From the NCBI RefSeq assembly GCF_000372525.1, contig NZ_AQUR01000107.1:124001-188000 (forward strand): DNA of 64,000 bases, in the 5' to 3' direction. Below the pieces are notes generated by a model. That model worked only from the letters and a program-made list of their open reading frames with translations, made no database searches and was not told the origin of the DNA. The stretch comes from Cupriavidus neocaledonicus. GTDB lineage: Bacteria > Pseudomonadota > Gammaproteobacteria > Burkholderiales > Burkholderiaceae. The translations under genes and the position numbers were made by a program. Of the stretch, positions 1 to 8,361 are shown one piece after another; within the stretch, counting starts at the first letter, position 1, and the number at the start of each line of letters is the position of its first letter.

Positions 1-1
1 C

Positions 2-2707
2 AAGTCGCCGATCAGCAATCCGTGCCAGAAGAACTTCATCATCTACATCGCCAACGCGCTCAACAACGGCAAGCCGCAGGACACCGGGCAGGATGCCTAC
101 AACAAGCTCAGGGAAGCCGGCGCCACCGCTGCGCAGCTGACGCCGATCCCGCTGTCCCGCGGCAACAACATCGACAACTGGGGCGATGAATGGGCGCGCT
201 TCCTCAACGGCATGGACCTGAACGCGGCCAACAACGCGGGTTCGGCCACGGCGACGCGCCAGAACATCATCACCTACACCATTGGCGTCACCGACGGCAG
301 CAAGCAGAGCCTGGACTACCTGGAGTTCGTCAACAGCATGGCCAGCAAGGGCGGGGGCGGCAACTTCACGGTGCGAGCCGGCGACGACGACGCCCTGGCC
401 AAGGCGCTGAAGGACATCTTCAACGAGATGCAGGCGGTCAACAACGTCTTTGCCTCGGTCAGCCTGCCGGTCAGCGTGAACGGGCAGGGCTCCTACCTGA
501 ACCAGGTCTACATCGGCATGTTCCGCCCCGATGGCAAGGCGCGCCCGCGCTGGGTCGGCAACCTCAAGCAATACAAGCTGGGCTACGACACCAACGGCAA
601 CCTGGTGATGCTCGACGCCGGCGTGCCGGGCGGCACCGAGCAGACGTCAAAGAACGCGATCAGCAATGCCAGCACCGGCTTTATCTCGCCCAATGCGCGC
701 AGTTACTGGACCGAGGATCCGCCAAAGCAGGTAGGCAGTTCCAGTATCGTCACGGACTGGCCCGCCGACGGCTTCTGGAAGAATGCCTCGGCGCAGCTGC
801 GCAATGCCAAGGACGCGCCCGACGGCGAGATCGTCGAGAAGGGCGGCGCCGGTGAAATGCTGCGCGCCGACTACCTTACCAGCCAGGGCGGGCGCCGCCT
901 GCTGACCTGCGCCGGTGCCAAATGCAGCAAGGACACGGCGCTGACCGGCTTCAATACCGCCAACAAGGCGCTGACCGAGGGCGATGGCCCGTCGCTGCTG
1001 AAGACCACGGCGGCGGACGTGGCCAACATGATCGAGTGGGTGCGCGGCAAGGACGTGTTTGCCGCGTTGACCGGCACCGACCCGAAGAAGGAGGCCGAGC
1101 CCGGCCCCGGCGGCAATGTCACGGTGCGCGGCTCGATCCACGGCGACGTACTGCACTCGCGTCCGGTGGTGGTCGATTACGGTGGCAGCACCGGCGTGGT
1201 GGTGTTCTACGGCGCCAATGACGGCGTGTTCCATGCCGTCAACGGCAACCGCACCGGCGCGATTTCCACCACCGCCGGCCAGGTGCGCGCCGGCGGCGAA
1301 CTGTGGGGTTTTATCGCGCCAGAGTTCTACGGCAAGCTGGCGCGCCTCTACAACAACGCGCCCGAGGTGCGCCTGACGGGAAGCCCGCAGGACACCGCCG
1401 AGGTCCAGTTCACGCCGCGCGACTATTTCTTCGACGGCACCACCACGGTCTACCAGAACCTGAGCGATCCGGCCGCGCCGCAGGTGACCATCTACCTGAC
1501 CGCGCGGCGCGGTGGCCGCCTGGTGTATGCGCTCGACGTCAGCGATCCGGCGCAGCCGAAATACCTGTGGAGCAAGACCAGTGCCGACATCCCGGAACTG
1601 GGCCAGACCTGGTCGCAGCCGCGCGTGATGCGCGTGCGCGGCTACAGGAAGCCGGTGCTGATCATGGGCGCCGGCTACGACCCGGACGGCGAAGACACCG
1701 ACCCCGCGTTCGCAGGCGATGCCACCGCGACCAACAAGCAGGGCCGCGGCGTGCTGGTGCTCGACGCCGCCACCGGCGACGTGGTCTGGGCAGCCCTGGG
1801 CAGCTGCGCCGGCGTCACCACCGGCACCTGCGTCACCATCGACAGCCGCGCGATTCCTTCGGACGTTGCGGTGGTCGACCGCAACGGTGATGGCTACGCC
1901 GACAAGGCCTACGTCGGCGACGTGGGCGGCAATGTCTGGCGCATCGACTTCGGCGCGCTGGAAACCGACGTGCCGTCGACATGGAGCATCGGCAAGCTGG
2001 CCCAGCTGGGTGGCGCGGTGAACACCAACGACGCGCGCAAGTTTCTCTATCCGCCCGATGTGGTCGCCACCGGCAAGTACGACGCCGTGATGATCGCCTC
2101 GGGCGACCGCGAAAAGCCGCTCTATTCGCTGAGCCAGACCCCGGGCGCGGCGCAGAACGTGCGCAACCGCTTCTACATGGTCAAGGACCCCAACGTCGAC
2201 GGCAAGCCGCCGACCACGTGGGCCGCGATCAAGGAGGCCGACCTGGTCGATGCGACCAGCGTGGCCTACCGCGATAGCGCGGTCGCGCGCGGCTTCTACC
2301 TGCAGCTCGAAGCCGGCGAGAAGGCGGTCAATGCGCCGCTGACCGTGGCCGGCTACACCTACTTCGGCACCAACACGCCGTCCAAGGTCCTGCCCGGCGC
2401 CTGCTACCCCGACCTGGGCGTGGCGCGCGGCTACGCGGTGTCGTTCCTGACCGGGCTTGGCATGAACAACGGGCCGCGCTACGTCACTTTCGACAATGGC
2501 GGGCTGCCGCCGTCGCCGGTATTCGGCATGGTCTCGGTCACGCAGACCGACGGCTCGACCCGGCTGGTGCCGGTGCTGATCGGCGGCGGCAAGGCGGGCG
2601 GCACCGGCGGCGACGACAAGTCCTCGCTGGGCGGCCAGGAAGTGAAGCCCGCCAGCGCCGGCAAGCGCAAGCGCACCTACTGGTACACGCAGAGCGACAA
2701 GACCTGA
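2..2707 (+). CDS. pilY1: PilY1-type type IV pilus assembly/adhesin protein, 3' part (5' end outside window)
   Basis: About 901 residues are visible; the frame is open from base 2, so the start lies upstream and the first in-window ATG (212) is internal. The second half carries the PilY1 C-terminal beta-propeller signature: GSIHGDVLHSRPVVV, then a GANDGVFHAVNG blade and a calcium-loop-like segment DRNGDGYADKAYVGD near base 1876. PilY1 proteins sit at the pilus tip or cell surface, promote pilus extension and adhesion, and use a Ca-binding loop to control retraction. The N-terminal part seen here fits the end of a von Willebrand A-like region. Minor pilin genes would be expected upstream, outside the window. 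The stop is followed 12 bases later by a hairpin shared with the convergent nodT gene. Confidence 0.88.
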   Translation, partial: KSPISNPCQKNFIIYIANALNNGKPQDTGQDAYNKLREAGATAAQLTPIPLSRGNNIDNWGDEWARFLNGMDLNAANNAGSATATRQNIITYTIGVTDGSKQSLDYLEFVNSMASKGGGGNFTVRAGDDDALAKALKDIFNEMQAVNNVFASVSLPVSVNGQGSYLNQVYIGMFRPDGKARPRWVGNLKQYKLGYDTNGNLVMLDAGVPGGTEQTSKNAISNASTGFISPNARSYWTEDPPKQVGSSSIVTDWPADGFWKNASAQLRNAKDAPDGEIVEKGGAGEMLRADYLTSQGGRRLLTCAGAKCSKDTALTGFNTANKALTEGDGPSLLKTTAADVANMIEWVRGKDVFAALTGTDPKKEAEPGPGGNVTVRGSIHGDVLHSRPVVVDYGGSTGVVVFYGANDGVFHAVNGNRTGAISTTAGQVRAGGELWGFIAPEFYGKLARLYNNAPEVRLTGSPQDTAEVQFTPRDYFFDGTTTVYQNLSDPAAPQVTIYLTARRGGRLVYALDVSDPAQPKYLWSKTSADIPELGQTWSQPRVMRVRGYRKPVLIMGAGYDPDGEDTDPAFAGDATATNKQGRGVLVLDAATGDVVWAALGSCAGVTTGTCVTIDSRAIPSDVAVVDRNGDGYADKAYVGDVGGNVWRIDFGALETDVPSTWSIGKLAQLGGAVNTNDARKFLYPPDVVATGKYDAVMIASGDREKPLYSLSQTPGAAQNVRNRFYMVKDPNVDGKPPTTWAAIKEADLVDATSVAYRDSAVARGFYLQLEAGEKAVNAPLTVAGYTYFGTNTPSKVLPGACYPDLGVARGYAVSFLTGLGMNNGPRYVTFDNGGLPPSPVFGMVSVTQTDGSTRLVPVLIGGGKAGGTGGDDKSSLGGQEVKPASAGKRKRTYWYTQSDKT

Positions 2708-2719
2708 GCGTGGGTTCGA

Positions 2720-2737
2720 GCGCCGCTAGCGCGGCGC
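2720..2737. terminator. Hairpin between convergent pilY1 and nodT genes
   Basis: Perfect 7-bp GC inverted repeat (GCGCCGC-TAGC-GCGGCGC). It overlaps the stop codon of the minus-strand nodT gene and lies just after the pilY1 stop. There is no T run, so intrinsic termination is unproven; the position between two convergent 3' ends suggests a shared end structure. Confidence 0.4.
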
Positions 2738-4210
2738 CGCCGCCAGCGCGGCGTCTTCCTGCCACCACCCACCCCCCAGCGCCTGCAGCAGCGCCGCCGA
2801 ATCCGCCAGCCGGTCGGCGCGCGCCTGCGCCAGATCCAGCGCGGCCTGGCGCGACTGCCGCTCGGCGTCCAGCAGCGCCAGCTGGCTGACGCCGCCGAGC
2901 CGGTACTGCTCCGACACCACCGCCAGCGTATCGCGCGCCTGCCGCGCACTGTCGGCGCGTTCGCGCAGCGCGGCGGCGTCGGCCTCGAGCGCGCGCAGCG
3001 CGTCGGCGACATTGTGCAGGCCCTGCAGCACGGCCTGCCGGTACGCGGCCAGCGACTGCTCATACGCGGCTTCCGCGGCGCGCTTGCGCGCCTGCAGCTC
3101 GCCGCCGCGGAACACCGGCTGCACCAGTCCCGCGGCCAGGCTCCAGACGTTGAGGCTGCTGAACAGGTCGCGCGCCGCGGTGGCCTGCGTGCCGCCGCTG
3201 GCGCTCAGCGTCACCTGCGGATAGAGGTTGGCGGTGGCCACGCCGATATTGGCCGAGGCCTGGTGCAGCAACGCCTCGGCCGCGCGGATATCGGGCCGGC
3301 GCCGCGCCAGCGTCGCGGGCAGGCTCACCGGCAGCGTGTCGGGCAGGTGCAGCGCATCGAGATGGAATTCCGGCAGCGCGGCCGACGCCGGGGTCTGGCC
3401 CGTGTAGACCGCGAGCTGGTGCCGGGTGGCATCGAGCCGGCGCTGCAGCGCCGGCACCAGCGCCTGGGTTTGCGCCAGCTCCGCGCGCCGGCGCTGCACC
3501 TCGACGCGCGCGACCCCGCCCGCGCGCAGGCGCGCCTCGGTGATGCCGAGCTGGTGCTGCTGCGCCGCCACCATGGCGGCGGTGTCGGCCAGCTGCGCGC
3601 GCAGGCCGGCTTCGCGGATGGCGGCGGTGGCGACGTTGGCGGCCAGCGCCAGGCGCGCGGCCTCGAGCTCGTAGCGCTGGTAGTCGACCGCGGCCTGCAG
3701 GGCTTCCAGTTCACGCCGCTGGCCGCCGAACAGGTCCAGCGCGTACGACACCTGTACCGTCGCGCCGTACAGCGTGAACGGTCCGGGGCTGGGGATGGCG
3801 GTGATGCCCAACGACTGGAAATCGACCTGCTGGCGCGCGGTGTCGAGCCTCGCGTCGATGGCTGGCCAGCGCGTCGCGCCGGTGCGGGCGGCCAGGTTCT
3901 CCTGCGCTTCGGTCAGCCGCGCGCGCGCCTGCGCCAGCGTCGGGCTGGCGGTGAGCGCAGCGCGGATGGTGGCGTCCAGCGCCGGGCTGTGGAACAGCGT
4001 CCACCACTGCGCCGGCACATCGGCGCCGGCAGCCAGCGTCTGCGCGTGGGCCTGGCCCGACGCGTCGGCACCGTCCGCCGCAACGGTCGCCACCGGCTGC
4101 GGACCGGGCACGTAGCCGGCGTCGTCCGGCGGCGCGGGCACGCGAAAATCGGGGCCGACCGCGCAGCCGCACAGCAGCGCGGCGGCGAACAGGGGGGTCA
4201 GACGTTGCAT
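2726..4210 (-). CDS. NodT/OprM-type outer-membrane efflux lipoprotein
   Basis: 494 residues, the usual size for RND/ABC outer-membrane channel proteins. The chosen ATG (4208-4210) follows a good AAGGAG site and starts a lipoprotein signal, MQRLTPLFAAALLCGC, with the lipid-modified cysteine at residue 16. A VGPDFRVP segment typical of the NodT family follows. Two repeated coiled-coil OEP halves give the trimeric beta-barrel/alpha-tunnel. It is the last gene of the tetR-hlyD-ATPase-permease-nodT operon, 11 bases after the permease, so it should be the exit duct of this ABC-type efflux pump. The open frame extends 108 bases further upstream into the permease gene, but that extension lacks a ribosome site and a signal peptide. 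Confidence 0.9.
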   Translation of the reverse strand: MQRLTPLFAAALLCGCAVGPDFRVPAPPDDAGYVPGPQPVATVAADGADASGQAHAQTLAAGADVPAQWWTLFHSPALDATIRAALTASPTLAQARARLTEAQENLAARTGATRWPAIDARLDTARQQVDFQSLGITAIPSPGPFTLYGATVQVSYALDLFGGQRRELEALQAAVDYQRYELEAARLALAANVATAAIREAGLRAQLADTAAMVAAQQHQLGITEARLRAGGVARVEVQRRRAELAQTQALVPALQRRLDATRHQLAVYTGQTPASAALPEFHLDALHLPDTLPVSLPATLARRRPDIRAAEALLHQASANIGVATANLYPQVTLSASGGTQATAARDLFSSLNVWSLAAGLVQPVFRGGELQARKRAAEAAYEQSLAAYRQAVLQGLHNVADALRALEADAAALRERADSARQARDTLAVVSEQYRLGGVSQLALLDAERQSRQAALDLAQARADRLADSAALLQALGGGWWQEDAALAAAPR

Positions 4211-4221
4211 GGCCAGCTCCT

Positions 4222-5379
4222 TCAGTCGAGCGTGCGCCGGTAGAAGCGCACCGCGATCGCCATCACCACCACGATAAACAATGCCATCGGCCACAGATTG
4301 GGCCACAGCTCGAACCATCCGTTGCCCTTGAGCAGGATGCCGCGCACCATGCGGTGGAAGTAGGTCATCGGCAGGATGTTGCCGATCGCCTGCGCCCAGC
4401 CCGGCATGCCGGCAAACGGGAACATGAAGCCGGACAGCAGGATGTTGGGCAGGAAGTAGAAAAAGGTCAGCTGCATCGCCTGCAGCTGGTTCTGCGCCAG
4501 CGACGACAGCGTGATGCCCACGGTCAGGTTGGCCGCGATGAACAGCAGCGCCGCCAGGTACACCGCCAGCACCGAGCCGACAAAGGGCACGCTGAAGACC
4601 CAGCGCGCGGCCAGCAGCACGATGGTGGACTGGATCAGGCCGATGAAGATGTACGGCACGATCTTGCCGGTCATCACCTCGAGCGGTCGCACCGGTGTGG
4701 CCAGCAGGTTCTCCATGGTGCCGCGCTCGCGTTCGCGCGTCATTGCCAGGCCAGTCATCATCACCATCGTCATGGTCAGGATCACGCCCATCAGGCCGGG
4801 GACGATGTTGTACTGGGTGATGCCTTCCGGGTTGTAGAGCCGCTGCACCTGCACGTCGAAAGGCGGCCTGCCACCCGCCAGTGGCGCCAGCGAGCCCTTC
4901 AGGTCATGCCTGGCCACGCTGTAGGGCAGCTGCGGCAGCGCGGCGATGGCCTGGCCGGTGGCAGAAGGATCCGTGGCGTCGGCCTCGACCAGCAGCGCGG
5001 GCCGTTCGCCGCGCAGCAGCCGGCGCGTGAAGTCGGGCGGGATGGTCAGTACGAACTGCACCTCGCCTTTCATCAGCGCTTCACGCCCGGCCTGCTCGTC
5101 GGGCAGCGTGCCGACCAGCTTGAAGTAGGTCGACTGTTCCATGCTGGCGATGAACGAGCGCGTGAACTCACTCTGGTCGGCGGCAATCACCGCGGTCGGC
5201 AGCTGGCGCGGATCGGTGTTGATGGCGAAGCCGAACAGCAGCAGCTGCATGATCGGCAGGCCGACGATCATGCCGAAGGTGATACGGTCGCGCCGCAGCT
5301 GCAGGAATTCCTTCAGCACGATGCTCCACCAGCGCTGCAGCGAGAAGCGTGACGGCGTTGAAGCAGTGGCCGGCGTCAT
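4222..5379 (-). CDS. ABC-2 type transporter permease (YhhJ/YbhR-like)
   Basis: 385 residues. An N-terminal membrane segment near residues 30-50 (IVGLPIMQLLLFGFAIN) is followed by a large periplasmic domain of about 130 residues. Then come five hydrophobic segments of the ABC-2 fold, ending LWPMALFIVVVMAIAVRF. The ERERGTMENLLATPVRP segment is the hallmark coupling helix of drug/polymer exporters of this class. The ATG overlaps the TGA of the ATPase gene by four bases (ATGA), implying translational coupling. E. coli ybhFSR has two permeases; here there is one, so a homodimer is inferred. Substrate is unknown; hydrophobic drugs are the usual class. Confidence 0.9.
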   Translation of the reverse strand: MTPATASTPSRFSLQRWWSIVLKEFLQLRRDRITFGMIVGLPIMQLLLFGFAINTDPRQLPTAVIAADQSEFTRSFIASMEQSTYFKLVGTLPDEQAGREALMKGEVQFVLTIPPDFTRRLLRGERPALLVEADATDPSATGQAIAALPQLPYSVARHDLKGSLAPLAGGRPPFDVQVQRLYNPEGITQYNIVPGLMGVILTMTMVMMTGLAMTRERERGTMENLLATPVRPLEVMTGKIVPYIFIGLIQSTIVLLAARWVFSVPFVGSVLAVYLAALLFIAANLTVGITLSSLAQNQLQAMQLTFFYFLPNILLSGFMFPFAGMPGWAQAIGNILPMTYFHRMVRGILLKGNGWFELWPNLWPMALFIVVVMAIAVRFYRRTLD

Positions 5380-6347
5380 GACGCCTCCCTGGTCTTGCGC
5401 GCCATGTTGTCCTCGGCGCCGCTCATCATGTGGATGAACACGTCCTCCAGGCTGGTCTGGGCCTGTTCGATGCGCCGGCCCGGGCCGGCCAGGCGCGCGA
5501 GGGTGTCGGCCAGCGCCTGCGCATCGCGCCCGGTCACGTGCAGCGCGGTGCCGAAGGCCACGGTCTGCTCCACGCCCGGCGCGCCCTGCAACTGCGCCGA
5601 CAGCGCCGCGAGGTCGTCGCCTTCCACGCTCCAGGTCGACAGCCGCTGGCTCGCCACCACTTCATCGGCAGTGCCCTGCGCCAGCAGCCTGCCGTAGGCG
5701 ATATAGGCCAGCTTGTGGCAGCGCTCGGCCTCGTCCATGTAGTGCGTGCTGACCAGCACCGAGATGCCGCGCGCGGCCAGCTGGTGCAGCTGCTCCCAGA
5801 AGTCGCGCCGCGCCTTGGGGTCGACGCCGGCGGTGGGTTCGTCGAGCAGCAGCAGCTCGGGCTCGTGCAGCAGGCACGCCGCCAGCGCCAGGCGCTGCTT
5901 CCAGCCGCCCGACAGGGCGCCGGCCAGCTGCGCCGAGCGCGTCGCCAGGCCCAGGTCCTCGAGCGCGCGCTCGACGGCCTCGCGCCGGTTGGGCATGCCG
6001 TATACGCGCGCGACAAAGTCCAGGTTCTCGCGGATCGACAGGTCGTCCCAGTACGAGAACTTCTGCGTCATGTAGCCGACGCGGCGCTTGATCTGGTCGG
6101 ACTCGGTCAGGATGTCGAAGCCCAGGCAGGTGCCCGCGCCGGAGTCCGGCGTCAGCAGTCCGCACATCATGCGGATCGAGGTGGTCTTGCCGCTGCCGTT
6201 GGGGCCGAGGAAGCCGAAGATCTCGCCGCGCGCGACCTGCATGCTGAGGTCGTTGACCACATGCTTGTCGCCGAAGTGCTTGTTCAGGCCGCGCACGTCG
6301 ATGGCGAGGCCGAGGTGGTTGCCGCTGGGGTTGGCGGTCGTGTTCAT
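5376..6347 (-). CDS. ABC-type multidrug exporter ATP-binding protein
   Basis: 323 residues with a single nucleotide-binding domain. Walker A is GPNGSGKTT (about residues 48-56), the Q-loop region is RRVGYMTQKF, the signature is LSGGWKQRLALA, and Walker B is LLLLDEPTAGVDP. The last ~80 residues form the C-terminal domain usual in drug-export ATPases. The start at 6345-6347 overlaps the hlyD stop (ATGA). A longer open frame to base 7430 exists, but it is the shadow of hlyD and is rejected. The ATPase is half the size of YbhF, which has two fused domains, so the pump here is probably a 2+2 complex with the permease at 4222-5379. Confidence 0.93.
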   Translation of the reverse strand: MNTTANPSGNHLGLAIDVRGLNKHFGDKHVVNDLSMQVARGEIFGFLGPNGSGKTTSIRMMCGLLTPDSGAGTCLGFDILTESDQIKRRVGYMTQKFSYWDDLSIRENLDFVARVYGMPNRREAVERALEDLGLATRSAQLAGALSGGWKQRLALAACLLHEPELLLLDEPTAGVDPKARRDFWEQLHQLAARGISVLVSTHYMDEAERCHKLAYIAYGRLLAQGTADEVVASQRLSTWSVEGDDLAALSAQLQGAPGVEQTVAFGTALHVTGRDAQALADTLARLAGPGRRIEQAQTSLEDVFIHMMSGAEDNMARKTREAS

Positions 6348-7333
6348 TGCCGCACCACTTCGACGGGCTGGCCGGGCCGCAGCTTGGGCGCATCGGCGGC
6401 AGACGGGCGCGCCTCGACCAGGAACACCAGCTTGCGCCGGGTCTCGTTGCTGTAGATCACCGGCGGCGTGTACTCGGCCTCGTTCGCGACATAGCTGATG
6501 GTGGCGGCCACCGGCGCGGCGCAGCCGTCGCAGCGCACCTGCACGGCCTGGCCGTTGCGCAGCGCGCCGACCACGGTTTCCGGCACATAGAAGCGCACCT
6601 TGACGTTGCCCGGCGGCAGCATGCGCACCACCGGGCTGCCCGGCGGCACCCATTCGCCCAGGCGGTAGGGCACATCGTAGACCAGCCCGGCCTGCGTCGC
6701 GGCCACGCTCTTGCGCGACAGCTTCCACTGCGCCTGCGTCAGTGCGGCGCGCGCGGCCGCCACCTGCGCGGCCTGCGCCGCCTGCTGCGCCTCGCGTCCC
6801 GGCAGGCGCGCCACGTCGATATCGCGTTGCAGCTCGCGCACGCGCGCGGCGTCGCTCGTGGCCTGCGCGCGCGCTTCGTCGAGCTGCGCCTGGGCGATGC
6901 CGCCGATCTCGTACTGGCGCTGGTCGCGCCGCCAGGCCGCGGCGCTGCGCTGGGCCTGGGCCTGGGCCTGCGCCAGCTGGGCCCGGCTGACCTCGACCTC
7001 GAGCGGGCGCTTGCCGGTCTTCAGGTCCTGCAGCGTGGCTTCGGCGGCGCGCAGCTGGTCCTCGGCCTGCTGGCGCGCGGCGCGCTCGTCGTCGGCTTCG
7101 AGCGCGAACAGCGCCGCGCCCTGCGCGACCTGCTGGCCGCGCTGCACCGAGAGCGCGTCGAGGCGCCCGGCGAAGGGCGAGGCGACGCTGACGAATTCGC
7201 CTTCGACGTAGCCTTGCCAGGTGTCGGTGCCGGCGTTGCCGCAAGCGGCGGCAAGCAGCGCGGCGGCGAGCAGGGCAGTGCCGCGCAGCGCCGTGCGCAG
7301 GCGCGGATGACGGATGGAAGCTGCGTGGTTCAT
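6344..7333 (-). CDS. HlyD-family periplasmic adaptor (membrane fusion) lipoprotein
   Basis: 329 residues. The N-terminus is a hydrophobic signal ending in LLAAAC, with a predicted lipidated Cys31. A biotinyl-lipoyl half motif (YVEGEFVSVASPFAGRLD) follows, then a long alpha-helical hairpin rich in Ala, Gln and Arg (about residues 95-215), and a beta-barrel with VRFYVPETVVGALRNGQ. It resembles YbhG/YhiI adaptors that join an ABC-2 inner-membrane pump to an outer-membrane channel. The ATG at 7331-7333 overlaps the TGA of tetR by four bases. The open frame runs on to 8107, but that part is tetR in another frame. Confidence 0.92.
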   Translation of the reverse strand: MNHAASIRHPRLRTALRGTALLAAALLAAACGNAGTDTWQGYVEGEFVSVASPFAGRLDALSVQRGQQVAQGAALFALEADDERAARQQAEDQLRAAEATLQDLKTGKRPLEVEVSRAQLAQAQAQAQRSAAAWRRDQRQYEIGGIAQAQLDEARAQATSDAARVRELQRDIDVARLPGREAQQAAQAAQVAAARAALTQAQWKLSRKSVAATQAGLVYDVPYRLGEWVPPGSPVVRMLPPGNVKVRFYVPETVVGALRNGQAVQVRCDGCAAPVAATISYVANEAEYTPPVIYSNETRRKLVFLVEARPSAADAPKLRPGQPVEVVRQ

Positions 7334-8085
7334 GCGGACTCCGGAGAATGCCTGGCCGTGCGGCCCTTCCCTTTGGCGGTGCCTGCGGGCGTCTTTGGGG
7401 GCGCCGCTGCCGGCGCCGCCGACAGCCCATGGCTCAGCAGCGCCGTGACATGTCGCACCAGCGCGTCGGTATCGACCGCTTCTGCGCCAGGCAGCCGGCG
7501 CCAGATATGCGTGGTGGCGAGCGGCAGCAGCGTCAGCCCGATCAGCGACGGCACCACCAGCGCCGGTTGCAGGCCGGGATTGAGCTGCCCGCGCGCAATC
7601 GCCGCCGCCAGCGGCGCCATCAGCGCGCCGGCGCGGTCGAGCGCAAAACGCTTGAGCACGCGCTCGCGCAGCGCGCCGTCGTCGCTGGCCACTTCGCGGA
7701 TCCACAGGCCCGGAAACCACGGCGCTTCGGCGACCGCGCGGATCAGCCGGGTGGCGATGCCGAGCAGCATCGCCAGCGGCTCGTCGCCGGGCTGGCTGCC
7801 GGCAAAGAAGCGCGCCACCAGCGGCTGCACTTTCTCTTCGATCACGGCGTCGAGCAGCAGGTCGCGGTCGCCGAAGTAGTAATGCACCAGCGCCGGTGTG
7901 ACGCCGGCCAGCGTGGCGATGGCCTTGACCGGCGTGCCGGCCACGCCCTGCCGCGAGAACAGCTCGGTGGCGGCGTCGAGAATGCGCTCGCGCTGGCCCG
8001 GCTGGCCTGCCGCCGGGCGGCCCGGGCTGCGCCGGGTGGGCTTGGGGTGCTTGGGCGGCCTGGGAGAGGCGGGGGCGCGGGGCAT
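7330..8085 (-). CDS. TetR-family regulator of the efflux operon (CecR/YbiH-like)
   Basis: 251 residues. After a Pro/Arg-rich leader (residues 1-30), a TetR helix-turn-helix spans about 31-80 (ERILDAATELFSRQG ... TPALVHYYFGDRDLL). The remaining ~165 residues are an all-helical ligand domain with a CerR-like C-terminus. It is the first gene of the operon, four bases overlapping hlyD, which parallels the E. coli cecR-ybhGFSR arrangement. A promoter and a perfect GAACAT-N2-ATGTTC inverted repeat lie directly upstream, so autorepression of the whole pump operon is the likely mode. The basic, low-complexity first 25 residues may be partly over-called, but no better in-frame start is visible. Confidence 0.9.
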   Translation of the reverse strand: MPRAPASPRPPKHPKPTRRSPGRPAAGQPGQRERILDAATELFSRQGVAGTPVKAIATLAGVTPALVHYYFGDRDLLLDAVIEEKVQPLVARFFAGSQPGDEPLAMLLGIATRLIRAVAEAPWFPGLWIREVASDDGALRERVLKRFALDRAGALMAPLAAAIARGQLNPGLQPALVVPSLIGLTLLPLATTHIWRRLPGAEAVDTDALVRHVTALLSHGLSAAPAAAPPKTPAGTAKGKGRTARHSPESA

Positions 8086-8101
8086 GGCGGCGGGCTCGGC
8101 G

Positions 8102-8115
8102 GAACATGGATGTTC
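8102..8115. promoter_or_regulatory. Candidate TetR operator
   Basis: Perfect 6-2-6 inverted repeat GAACAT-GG-ATGTTC, 17 bases upstream of the tetR start codon. It covers the predicted transcription start of the promoter at 8121-8148. Size and placement are right for a TetR dimer site; binding is inferred. Confidence 0.6.
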
Positions 8116-8120
8116 AATTC

Positions 8121-8148
8121 ATATTAATTTACGCATTAATTAATTCAA
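8121..8148 (-). promoter_or_regulatory. Sigma-70-like promoter of the efflux operon
   Basis: On the minus strand TTGAAT (8148-8143) and TAATAT (8126-8121) are 16 bases apart. They lie in a markedly AT-rich patch (8116-8145, including ATTAATTAAT) that stands out against the GC-rich surroundings. The predicted start falls inside the inverted repeat at 8102-8115. Confidence 0.55.
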
Positions 8149-8258
8149 GGGCGGTTACAACTTCGGCCTGCATCAGGCAGGCCGAAGGAGAAATGTGCGT
8201 TCGGGGAGACGAAAGAGAGGCTGGCAAGCAACGTTGCCGCCCAAATACCGATGCCGTT

Positions 8259-8285
8259 CCCTTTCCCGCAAGCGGGAGAGGGGGG
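8259..8285. repeat. Single-palindrome copy of the dispersed CTCTCCCGC repeat
   Basis: CCCTTTCCCGC-AA-GCGGGAGAGGGG, one half of the paired repeat seen at five other places in the window. It lies in the 276-base gap between the queF stop and the tetR promoter. I see no gene in the rest of that gap. Confidence 0.65.
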
Positions 8286-8361
8286 CAAGCCGGCGCGGTA
8301 GAGAGTTACGCGAACTACCGGGGGGAGAAACTACGGTCGAGACCTGCCAGGAAACGCTGGC

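Noticed and set aside
6348..7430. Extended 684-codon frame joining the ABC ATPase to upstream sequence
   Set aside because: The upstream part is the shadow of hlyD in another frame; the ATGA overlap marks the true ATPase start.
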